The notes beneath the pieces are model-generated. The model did not search any database and was not told the origin of the DNA. It saw only the letters and a program-made list of their open reading frames with translations. The position numbers and the translations under genes were made by a program. A stretch of DNA of 15,211 bases, taken from Gammaproteobacteria bacterium. GTDB lineage: Bacteria; Pseudomonadota; Gammaproteobacteria; SZUA-229. Of this stretch, positions 1 to 4,934 are shown in pieces; position 1 is the stretch's first letter; each line of letters begins with the position of its first letter. The stretch lies in assembly GCA_011051475.1 (NCBI GenBank), contig DRLE01000120.1, positions 1-15,211 on the forward strand, read 5' to 3'.

Positions 1-642
1 CATCTGTTTCTGATGTCCGGCGGTATCCGGCAGCTTGTTGCGCATATCGCTGGCAATCTGCGCCAGGCGGTTTTCACCGGCCTCGCGCGCGCCGCTCTGT
101 GAGGGATCGACATGCACGATAATATACAGCTTGCCCGAAAGGTTATCGAAAACGACCACCTCTTCGGACAGCATCAGCAGAATATCCGGTGTCTCGAGCG
201 GGTCGGGCTTGTCACGTCCGGCCAGACGCTTTTCGATATAGGCAATGGTTTCATAGCCGAAATAACCCACCAGACCGCCGGTAAAGCGCGGCAGACTGCC
301 GTCTTCATAGACGCGAAAACGCGACTGGTATTCGCTGACCCAGGCCAGTGGATCGTCCACGGTTTGCTCTTCCAGCAGGCGCCCGTTCTCGTACAGGCGC
401 AGGCTATGGCCACTGATCTTGATGACGGTTTTGCAGGGCAGGCCGATAATGGAATAACGCCCCCACTTCTCCCCGCCCTGCACCGATTCGAACAGGTAAC
501 TGTAGGGCGCATCGGCCAGCTTCAGATAGGTGCTTAAGGGGGTATCAAGATCGGCCAGCACTTCGCGCACCAGCGGCACACGGTTATAGCCCTGCTGGCT
601 CAGGCTGGAGAAACTTTCAGTTGAGGATTTTTCGGATGACAT
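1..642 (-). CDS. trpE: Anthranilate synthase component I, N-terminal part (cut by window edge)
   Basis: TrpE converts chorismate and glutamine-derived ammonia to anthranilate, the first committed step of tryptophan synthesis, working with the TrpG amidotransferase in the cytoplasm. The visible 214 codons are the N-terminal half of a protein usually near 490-500 residues. The segment SYLFESVQGGEKWGRYSIIG (about residues 48-67) is the characteristic N-terminal region that includes the Trp feedback-binding element, equivalent to the LLES motif of other TrpE proteins. GGLVGYFGYE follows near residues 122-131. The frame is open to the left edge, so the catalytic chorismate-binding domain lies outside. 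The ATG at 642 gives the expected N-terminus MSSEKSSTESF; the upstream ribosome binding site is weak (a GGA about 10 bases before). A Trp-rich leader peptide lies 73 bases upstream, and gph and rpe precede it on the same strand, an order I also recall from pseudomonads. Confidence 0.95.
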   Translation of the reverse strand, partial: MSSEKSSTESFSSLSQQGYNRVPLVREVLADLDTPLSTYLKLADAPYSYLFESVQGGEKWGRYSIIGLPCKTVIKISGHSLRLYENGRLLEEQTVDDPLAWVSEYQSRFRVYEDGSLPRFTGGLVGYFGYETIAYIEKRLAGRDKPDPLETPDILLMLSEEVVVFDNLSGKLYIIVHVDPSQSGAREAGENRLAQIASDMRNKLPDTAGHQKQM

Positions 643-694
643 GGTTTTTTCCAGACATAATTAAAACAGCACAGTAACGACACAATAGATTATC

Positions 695-716
695 AAGCAC
701 GATAAGGATCGGGCTT
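695..716 (-). promoter_or_regulatory. Stem-loop directly after the trp leader stop codon
   Basis: On the minus strand the RNA can fold AAGC-C-CGAT-CCTT-ATCG-T-GCTT: two 4-bp helices split by one C/T mismatch, with a CCTT loop. It begins at the last base of the trpL stop codon. The CGAT inside the Trp codons (721-724), together with GCA (729-731), can alternatively pair with the ATCG/TGC of the 3' arm. So a stalled or moving ribosome could switch between two structures. No U run follows, so this hairpin is not itself an intrinsic terminator. A role in attenuation is inference. Confidence 0.45.
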
Positions 717-769
717 CACCATCGCCAGTGCCAGTTCGCCTCGCTGTATTGTCCGGAAAAAAGATTCAT
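716..769 (-). CDS. trpL: trp leader peptide (attenuation-type regulatory uORF)
   Basis: A 17-codon frame on the minus strand starts with ATG at 769 and ends with TGA at 716-718. It encodes MNLFSGQYSEANWHWRW, so three of its last five codons are Trp (TGG CAC TGG CGA TGG TGA). It sits 73 bases upstream of the trpE ATG on the same strand. Trp is a rare residue, and clustered Trp codons before the stop of a tiny frame just ahead of a Trp biosynthesis gene are the hallmark of ribosome-mediated attenuation. An in-frame TAA at 778-780 rules out a longer N-terminus. No clear Shine-Dalgarno precedes the ATG. I do not see a textbook GC-rich terminator with a U run between leader and trpE; only a short hairpin (695-716) directly follows. 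The leader call is firm, the exact mechanism is not. Confidence 0.85.
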   Translation of the reverse strand: MNLFSGQYSEANWHWRW

Positions 770-797
770 GGGGTGATATTAGTGCATGTTGGGGAAA

Positions 798-826
798 TTT
801 AAAAGCATGATTTTTCCGCTAATGAA
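798..826 (-). promoter_or_regulatory. Possible promoter for trpL-trpE (weak match)
   Basis: On the minus strand TTCATT (821-826) and TTTAAA (798-803) are separated by exactly 17 bases. They match the sigma-70 -35 and -10 consensus at only 3/6 and 4/6 positions. Transcription would start near 791, about 22 bases before the trpL ATG. The -35 hexamer would lie inside the left arm of the 816-988 inverted repeat. Given the leader position, a promoter must lie at or upstream of this region, but this particular site is weakly supported. Confidence 0.25.
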
Positions 827-988
827 CGCAAATAAACGCAAATTTTTATTTTTTAGTGCGGGTCAGTAAGGCTGGCAGCTCAAATGTTTGATGATGTAAG
901 GACTGGTATGTCAGTGACATCGACATCTATACCAGATAATGCAATGTTTATCACAAAATCATTTGCGTTTATTTGCGTTCATTTGCGG
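816..988. repeat. MITE-like inverted repeat element A between gph and trpE
   Basis: The arms at 816-843 and 961-988 are 28 bp inverted repeats that match at 27 of 28 positions and enclose a 117 bp spacer. Each arm is built from about three 10-bp units of the type CGCAAATAAA/CGCAAATGAA. The same arm family appears at 2654-2810 with an unrelated spacer. The spacer here contains its own dyad: CTGGTAT at 903-909 pairs with ATACCAG at 929-935, and the palindrome ATGTCA-G-TGACAT lies at 908-920. I see no credible target-site duplication and no transposase. The 643-1003 stretch holds only this element, the trp leader and the putative trp promoter. The right arm ends 15 bp from the gph stop. Confidence 0.85.
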
Positions 989-1003
989 ACAAAAAACAAA
1001 CCC

Positions 1004-1675
1004 TTACCACTCAATAATATCCTTGATTTCGGCCATGGAATCGACCACGGCATCCGGGTTGTAGTCACGGATGTCTTCGCCGTGGTTGTAGCCGTAGGAC
1101 ATGCAGACGATGGCGAAGCCGGCGGCACGGGCCGCCTTGACGTCGCTCATGGAGTCACCCAGCATCATGGAGTCTTCCGGCGCCACACCCAGCTTTTCGG
1201 CCGACATCAGCAGCGGTTGCGGATCGGGCTTCTTGCGCTCGACCATATCGCCGCAGAGCACGGTTTCAAAATAATCGCTAATACCCAGGTCGCGCAGGAT
1301 AGGCAGGGTGAACTCGCTGGCCTTGTTGGTGACACAGCCGATTTTCACGCCGGTGGTTTTGAGAAATTCCAGCGCCTCGGGCACGCCCTCATACAGACAG
1401 CTGCGTTTGGAGGTGTTTTCCGCATACAGCTCACGAAAAATCGGCAACGCCCGGTTATAAAGCGCCTCATCCGGCTCACCATCCAGGGCATTGATCAGGC
1501 CGCGCTTGACCAGGCGCTCGACGCCATTGCCCACCCAGTGGCGCACGGCGGCTTCGCCGCGTGTTGGCATATCGAGCTGTTTGAGCATTTCATCAACGCA
1601 ATAGGCCAGGTCGGGCACACTGTCGACCAGGGTGCCGTCGACATCAATTAAAACCATTTCGGGGCGTTTAAGCAT
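1004..1675 (-). CDS. gph: Phosphoglycolate phosphatase (HAD superfamily)
   Basis: Gph removes phosphate from 2-phosphoglycolate, made by RuBisCO oxygenation or by DNA 3'-end repair, in the cytoplasm. The 223-residue product opens with the HAD motif I IDVDGTLVDS (nucleophile and acid/base Asp at residues 11 and 13). It carries the motif II-type VTNKASEF and ends with the motif III/IV region MLGDSMSDVKAARAAGF. E. coli Gph is 252 residues, so this is slightly short but complete. I chose the ATG at 1675, which is preceded by GGGA seven bases upstream. A longer frame from 1726 would add a hydrophobic stretch read from a neighbouring repeat and is unlikely. It lies between rpe and trpE, separated from both by repeat elements. 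Within the HAD family the exact substrate is assigned from similarity and from the rpe-gph linkage. Confidence 0.9.
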   Translation of the reverse strand: MLKRPEMVLIDVDGTLVDSVPDLAYCVDEMLKQLDMPTRGEAAVRHWVGNGVERLVKRGLINALDGEPDEALYNRALPIFRELYAENTSKRSCLYEGVPEALEFLKTTGVKIGCVTNKASEFTLPILRDLGISDYFETVLCGDMVERKKPDPQPLLMSAEKLGVAPEDSMMLGDSMSDVKAARAAGFAIVCMSYGYNHGEDIRDYNPDAVVDSMAEIKDIIEW

Positions 1676-1709
1676 AAATATCCCAGACTGTAGAAAAATA
1701 AATAGAATG

Positions 1710-1823
1710 TTTACCACAGAGGACACAGAGGCCCACAGAGAAAAACCTGCTTATTTTATAAACGCGCCGCAGGCGTGTTTATAAAATAAAAACGCTGTGA
1801 ACCTCTGTGTCCTCTGTGGTAAA
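1710..1823. repeat. Nested inverted repeat element C between rpe and gph
   Basis: Outer arms at 1710-1740 and 1793-1823 pair at 28 of 31 positions and consist of 9-bp units of the type CACAGAGGA/CACAGAGGC. Nested inside is a second, stronger hairpin: 1751-1768 (TTATTTTATAAACGCGCC) and 1772-1789 pair at 17 of 18 positions, the exception being a G-U in RNA, around a 3-base loop. The whole element lies in the 153 bp between the rpe stop and the gph start, so it would be transcribed into any rpe-gph message as a long double hairpin. It could act as a partial terminator, processing site or mobile hairpin. It is unrelated in base sequence to elements A and B but has the same design of short-period arms facing each other. 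Confidence 0.85.
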
Positions 1824-1829
1824 AAAAGA

Positions 1830-2522
1830 CTAGACCTTGGCCTTGGCCAGTTCCTCGCGCATGGCGGCGATAACGCTGTCGTAGTCGTGCGGGTCGCTTT
1901 CATTGCGGGCGCCGAAGATGGCGGAGCCGGCGACGAAGGTATCGGCGCCGGCTTCGGCGATTTCGCGGATATTGTCGACCTTGACGCCACCGTCGATTTC
2001 CAGACGGATATCCAGACCGGAGTCATCGATAATCTTGCGGGCCTGGCGCAGCTTGTCCAGGGTGGCGGGAATAAAGGCCTGGCCACCGAAACCGGGGTTG
2101 ACCGACATCAGCAGCACCATATCAACCTTGTCCAGCACGTAGTCCAGGTAGCTCAGCGGTGTCGCCGGGTTGAAAACCAGGCCGGACTTGCAGCCGGATT
2201 CGCGGATCAGCTGCAGGCTGCGGTCGATATGCTCGGAGGCTTCCGGGTGGAAAGTGATGTAGGTGGCGCCGGCCTTGGCAAAGTCCGGGATAATGCGGTC
2301 AACCGGTTTCACCATCAGGTGCACATCGATATCGGCCGTTACACCGTGCTTGCGCAGGGCTTCACAGACCAGCGGGCCTATGGTCAGGTTGGGCACATAG
2401 TGGTTGTCCATGACATCGAAATGCACGATATCGGCGCCGGAAGCGATAACATTGTCCACTTCGGGACCTAGCATCGCAAAGTCGGCGGAAAGAATGGATG
2501 GCGCAATTTTGTAATCTGCCAT
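1830..2522 (-). CDS. rpe: Ribulose-phosphate 3-epimerase
   Basis: Rpe interconverts D-ribulose 5-phosphate and D-xylulose 5-phosphate in the pentose phosphate pathway, and in the Calvin cycle if the organism is autotrophic. The 230-residue TIM barrel has all family signatures in order: APSILSADF (7-15) with the substrate-binding Ser, HFDVMDNHYVPNLTIGP (34-50) with a metal His and catalytic Asp, DVHLMV, MSVNPGFGGQAF, LEIDGGV with the second catalytic Asp, and FVAGSAIFG near the end. E. coli Rpe is 225 residues, so length is normal. The ATG at 2522 has a strong AGGAG at 2530-2534, seven bases upstream. It is the first gene of the minus-strand rpe-gph-trpE cluster. Confidence 0.97.
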   Translation of the reverse strand: MADYKIAPSILSADFAMLGPEVDNVIASGADIVHFDVMDNHYVPNLTIGPLVCEALRKHGVTADIDVHLMVKPVDRIIPDFAKAGATYITFHPEASEHIDRSLQLIRESGCKSGLVFNPATPLSYLDYVLDKVDMVLLMSVNPGFGGQAFIPATLDKLRQARKIIDDSGLDIRLEIDGGVKVDNIREIAEAGADTFVAGSAIFGARNESDPHDYDSVIAAMREELAKAKV

Positions 2523-2558
2523 GAGAAAACTCCTGGGTCTGTGTCTGAAAGTTGGCGC

Positions 2559-2587
2559 ATTTTACAGTATTGCGCCCTGCGGCTCTA
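2559..2587 (-). promoter_or_regulatory. Probable rpe promoter overlapping an operator-like palindrome
   Basis: On the minus strand TAAAAT (2559-2564, 5/6 match to the -10 consensus) lies 17 bases from TAGAGC (2582-2587, 3/6 match to -35). Transcription would start near 2552, about 30 bases before the rpe ATG. The -10 is embedded in a dyad with perfect 6-bp arms, GGCGCA (2554-2559) and TGCGCC (2571-2576), 11 bases apart. That spacing would suit a dimeric regulator; no specific factor is recognised. Confidence 0.4.
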
Positions 2588-2620
2588 CTGCCCTTTTGTA
2601 GGGGCTTTCTTTTTGCAAGT

Positions 2621-2650
2621 CCGCAAAGAACGCAAAAGACGCAAAAGAAA
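2621..2650. repeat. Short direct-repeat array D (half element)
   Basis: Three near-identical 9-10 bp units follow each other: CCGCAAAGAA, CGCAAAAGA, CGCAAAAGA. The layout mirrors one arm of elements A and B (CCGCAAATGAACGC and so on) with a few base changes, and it abuts the left arm of element B after 3 bp. No full inverted partner is visible; only TTTCTTTTTGC at 2606-2616 could pair with its end. Confidence 0.7.
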
Positions 2651-2653
2651 TTA

Positions 2654-2810
2654 TTTATCCGCAAATGAACGCTAATAAACGCTAATAACCCTGTTGAAGA
2701 TAAGTTTTAGACATACAGAGCTTTATTACTTATTGGCCTGTTTGTTTATAACGATAAATATGGGGGCACTGAATAACATTTGCGTTTATTAGCGTTCATT
2801 TGCGGATAAA
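2654..2810. repeat. MITE-like inverted repeat element B upstream of rpe
   Basis: Arms at 2654-2686 and 2778-2810 are 33 bp long and pair at 32 of 33 positions around a 91 bp AT-rich spacer. Each arm carries the same CCGCAAATGAACGC core and 10-bp periodicity as element A, while the spacers share no visible similarity. No open reading frame or transposase is present and no clear target duplication flanks it. It fills most of the 366 bp between the divergent rpe and CopD-like genes; together with array D and the rpe promoter it accounts for that gap. Confidence 0.85.
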
Positions 2811-2888
2811 AAAAGCTTGTATCCATGACTTTTGACAGCACTGATGCCTGGCCTTATGATTCATCACTTTCACTCACGAGATAATATT

Positions 2889-3344
2889 ATGGCTTTTAAT
2901 ATTGCCCTGCATATCCTCTCCGCCGTTATCTGGGTCGGCGGCATGTTTTTTGCCCATCAGGCGCTACGCCCTGCTGCCGTGCAGGTTCTTGAGCCGCCTT
3001 TGCGTCTGGAACTGTGGGTGCAGGTCTTTCGTCGTTTTTTCGTCTGGGTCTGGCTCAGTATCAGCCTGCTGCTGATTACCGGCTACTGGATGCTGTTTAG
3101 CTGGTTCGGTGGTTTTGCCGGCGCGCCGCTGTATGTGCACCTGATGCAGGGCGGCGGTCTGATTATGGTCTGTGTTTATCTGTTCGTGTTTTTCGTGCCC
3201 TACCGCGGCCTGAAACAGTCGGTTATCGTACAGGACTACCCGAAAGCCGGCGCCTATCTGAATGTCATTCGTCGTCTGGTCGGCTTTAATACCCTGCTGG
3301 GCTTACTGGTTATTACTACCGCGGCGGCCGGTCGCTACCTCTAG
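2889..3344 (+). CDS. CopD-family four-helix membrane protein
   Basis: The product is a 151-residue integral inner-membrane protein with four predicted helices near residues 5-23, 51-70, 86-104 and 131-149. The first helix, ALHILSAVIWVGGMFFAH, is typical of the CopD/HemJ-like superfamily, where histidines in or near helices bind copper or heme; H8, H23 and H84 are the candidates here. Members next to cytochrome genes are common, and a c-type cytochrome follows on the same strand. A specific substrate (copper import, protoporphyrinogen oxidation or redox support) cannot be assigned. I chose the ATG at 2889, preceded by GAG about nine bases upstream, because it starts directly at the first helix. 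An upstream ATG at 2832 would add 19 residues with little membrane character and a start close to the repeat. Confidence 0.75.
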   Translation: MAFNIALHILSAVIWVGGMFFAHQALRPAAVQVLEPPLRLELWVQVFRRFFVWVWLSISLLLITGYWMLFSWFGGFAGAPLYVHLMQGGGLIMVCVYLFVFFVPYRGLKQSVIVQDYPKAGAYLNVIRRLVGFNTLLGLLVITTAAAGRYL

Positions 3345-3450
3345 GGAACCTGCTTTTGTGTGCATGGTCTTATCCGGTAGTCGTACATTAGGAATATGGA
3401 ATGTTCACCCGGTTTGGGGTAATATCTGCCACACGTAAAAAAATTCAACC

Positions 3451-3480
3451 TTAAAAACAGGCTTAAGCACCTGATTTTAA
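3451..3480. promoter_or_regulatory. Inverted repeat upstream of the cytochrome gene
   Basis: TTAAAAACAGG (3451-3461) and CCTGATTTTAA (3470-3480) are inverted repeats matching at 10 of 11 positions, with an 8-base gap that is itself centred on CTTAAG. It lies 80 bp before the cytochrome ATG and about 105 bp after the CopD-like gene. No T run follows, so it is more like an operator than a terminator. The bound factor is unknown. Confidence 0.4.
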
Positions 3481-3560
3481 AAACTTTATCGATGCCAGCA
3501 CTGATTTTTGCGGATCACTGCTTATGCAGAAAGTTGGCACAAACAACTTAGGAGATACCT

Positions 3561-3872
3561 ATGAAACCACAAATCTTAGCTGTTTTATCTGCTTTAACTC
3601 TTGCTGCCAGCGCCAATGTCGCCGTTGCTGGTGGTGACGCTGCTGCCGGTAAAGTCAAGGCTGCTTCCTGTGCCGGTTGTCACGGCCCTGCAGGCATCAG
3701 CGCTGCACCGAACTTCCCTAACCTGGCTGGCCAGAAAGATGCCTACCTGATCAAGCAGCTGAAAGCCTTTAAAGACGGTACCCGTAAAGACCCGATGATG
3801 TCTGGTATGGCTGCGCCTTTAAGCGATGCGGATATCGCTAATCTGGCGGCTTACTTTTCAAGTCTGAAATAA
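3561..3872 (+). CDS. Periplasmic monoheme cytochrome c (class I, c553/c4-like)
   Basis: A small secreted electron carrier of 103 residues. Residues 1 to about 24 are a signal peptide ending AVAG. The mature protein has the heme-attachment motif CAGCH at 37-41 and a C-terminal segment MMSGMAAPLSDADIANLAAYF containing the likely axial Met (M79, M80 or M83) and the conserved LSDxDIxxLAAY helix of c553/c4-type domains. One heme domain only, so it resembles half of a di-heme cytochrome c4. The start has a strong AGGAG at 3550-3554, six bases before the ATG, suggesting high expression. It is closed by a perfect intrinsic terminator about 40 bp downstream. Its partners are probably membrane quinol or terminal oxidases encoded elsewhere; the neighbouring CopD-like protein may be functionally linked. 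Confidence 0.92.
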   Translation: MKPQILAVLSALTLAASANVAVAGGDAAAGKVKAASCAGCHGPAGISAAPNFPNLAGQKDAYLIKQLKAFKDGTRKDPMMSGMAAPLSDADIANLAAYFSSLK

Positions 3873-3902
3873 CTGACCTGAAACGAGCTGACTGCTTATA
3901 GT
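3873..3902 (+). promoter_or_regulatory. Possible promoter for the DUF3187-like gene
   Basis: CTGACC (3873-3878, 4/6 match to -35) and TATAGT (3897-3902, 5/6 match to -10) are 18 bases apart and just upstream of the terminator hairpin. Transcription would start near 3909. If real, the resulting mRNA would start with the hairpin that contains the start codon. The -35 overlaps the end of the cytochrome gene region. Confidence 0.3.
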
Positions 3903-3912
3903 CAACAGTCTG

Positions 3913-3946
3913 AAAACGCCGGTGGTCTTATGACCACCGGCGTTTT
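3913..3946 (+). terminator. Intrinsic terminator after the cytochrome c gene
   Basis: A perfect 15-bp stem (3913-3927 with 3932-3946; core ACGCCGGTGGTC) closes a 4-base TTAT loop and is followed by further Ts to 3949, about 40 bp after the cytochrome stop. The AAAA before the stem makes it potentially bidirectional. The ATG of the next gene begins on the last base of the loop. Confidence 0.93.
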
Positions 3947-4934
3947 TTTATACCTGATCATTTTTCTTGCAGCGCTCAACCCGCTGCAGTTACTGGCAGC
4001 GCCCGATGACCGGGACTATAGCCCATTCACTACCCGCGACCAGAACCTGTTCAATATGATCCACGGCCAGGGACTGCCGGCCAATGCCGCCCTGCTCGCT
4101 CCCGCGCAACAGCTGTGGTCGACCTCGCTGAGCATTGCCAATGCCATTAATATCGAATCGCCCGGCGACGAGTACCTGCACCTGGATTACGAAAGCTACC
4201 GCCTGAACCTGTCCTGGCAATACGGCCTGAACGAGAACTGGAATATAAAGCTGGATGTCCCTCTGCTTTACCAGTCCGGGGGAATTTTCGATACCGCGAT
4301 TGACCAGTGGCATCGTCTGTTTGGCATGCCCAGAGGCAAACGTCCCTATATCGAAAACAATCAGTACCGGGTCAGTTACAGCCTAGCCGGCGATACGCTG
4401 TTCGAGCAGGATTCCGGCAGTTTCAATCCGGCCGATATCCAGCTGAGCGCAGGACGCCGGCTGCTGAAAAAAACGGGTAGCGAATTAAGCCTGTGGGCCG
4501 GCCTGAAGCTGCCGAGTGGCAACGAGGACAGGCTCAGCGGCAGTGGCACCACCGATATTGCCGCCTGGCTGGCGCTTAACCGGCAACTGTCAGACAACTG
4601 GCTGCTTAATGCCAATGCCGGTCTCGTTATTCCCGGGCAGAACAGCTACCGCGGCATGACGGTGGCCGGCAACGTCTGGTACGGCCATGCCATGCTGGGC
4701 TGGCTGTTCAATGAAACCGTGCAGCTGAAGCTGCAGTTACAGGGGCACACATCGTACTACCCGGACAGCCAGACAAAAATTCTCGGGGATACGGTCTTCG
4801 TTATGTTTGGCGGCAGCATCAATATCAACCACTGCAACCGGCTGGATATTTCCGTCAGCGAGGACATTCTGGTTGATGCCTCGCCCGATATCAGCCTGTT
4901 GCTTAACTGGCGATATTATACGTCCGGCTGCTGA
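3930..4934 (+). CDS. DUF3187-like outer-membrane beta-barrel protein
   Basis: The 334-residue product begins with a hydrophobic leader (about residues 5-24, cleavage likely after LLAA) although its N-region lacks Lys/Arg. The rest is rich in alternating polar/aromatic strands, as in porin-like barrels (LNLSWQYGLNENWNIKLDVP; SELSLWAGLKLPSGNEDRLSG). The segment GGIFDTAIDQWHRLFGMPRG resembles the signature of the DUF3187 family, whose function is not known to me. The last residues RYYTSGC do not end in the usual terminal Phe. The only ATG compatible with secretion is at 3930, inside the loop of the preceding terminator; GGTGG at 3921-3925 is the only Shine-Dalgarno candidate and lies in the stem. 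The next in-frame Met is residue 43. The 3' end overlaps dusA by 32 bp, convergently. Confidence 0.72.
   Translation: MTTGVFLYLIIFLAALNPLQLLAAPDDRDYSPFTTRDQNLFNMIHGQGLPANAALLAPAQQLWSTSLSIANAINIESPGDEYLHLDYESYRLNLSWQYGLNENWNIKLDVPLLYQSGGIFDTAIDQWHRLFGMPRGKRPYIENNQYRVSYSLAGDTLFEQDSGSFNPADIQLSAGRRLLKKTGSELSLWAGLKLPSGNEDRLSGSGTTDIAAWLALNRQLSDNWLLNANAGLVIPGQNSYRGMTVAGNVWYGHAMLGWLFNETVQLKLQLQGHTSYYPDSQTKILGDTVFVMFGGSININHCNRLDISVSEDILVDASPDISLLLNWRYYTSGC

Noticed and set aside
884..1651. Long plus-strand frame opposite gph
   Set aside because: It is antisense to a clear HAD phosphatase, starts inside element A, and its His/Gln/Val-rich product resembles no family. Such frames arise from GC-biased codon use on the opposite strand.
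1676..1726. N-terminal extension of Gph as a membrane anchor
   Set aside because: The added residues look hydrophobic but are read from AT-rich spacer and repeat sequence; the ATG at 1675 has a ribosome binding site and fits the family.
1797..2471. Plus-strand frame opposite rpe
   Set aside because: Antisense shadow of a fully recognisable rpe; begins inside element C and has no ribosome binding site or family signature.
2589..2616. Intrinsic terminator GCCC/GGGC with T-rich tail on the plus strand
   Set aside because: Only a 4-bp stem and no plus-strand gene lies upstream to terminate.
2362..2664. Minus-strand frame starting in array D and running into rpe
   Set aside because: Its Cys/Phe-rich start is just the translated repeat and the rest overlaps rpe out of frame.
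816..2810. CRISPR array
   Set aside because: The repeats are inverted pairs with 9-10 bp internal units, not regularly spaced direct repeats with spacers, and no cas genes are present.
3534..3552. Sigma-54 promoter (TTGGCAC) before the cytochrome gene
   Set aside because: The -24-like half is present, but no GC occurs at the correct spacing for the -12 element and it lies too close to the ribosome binding site.
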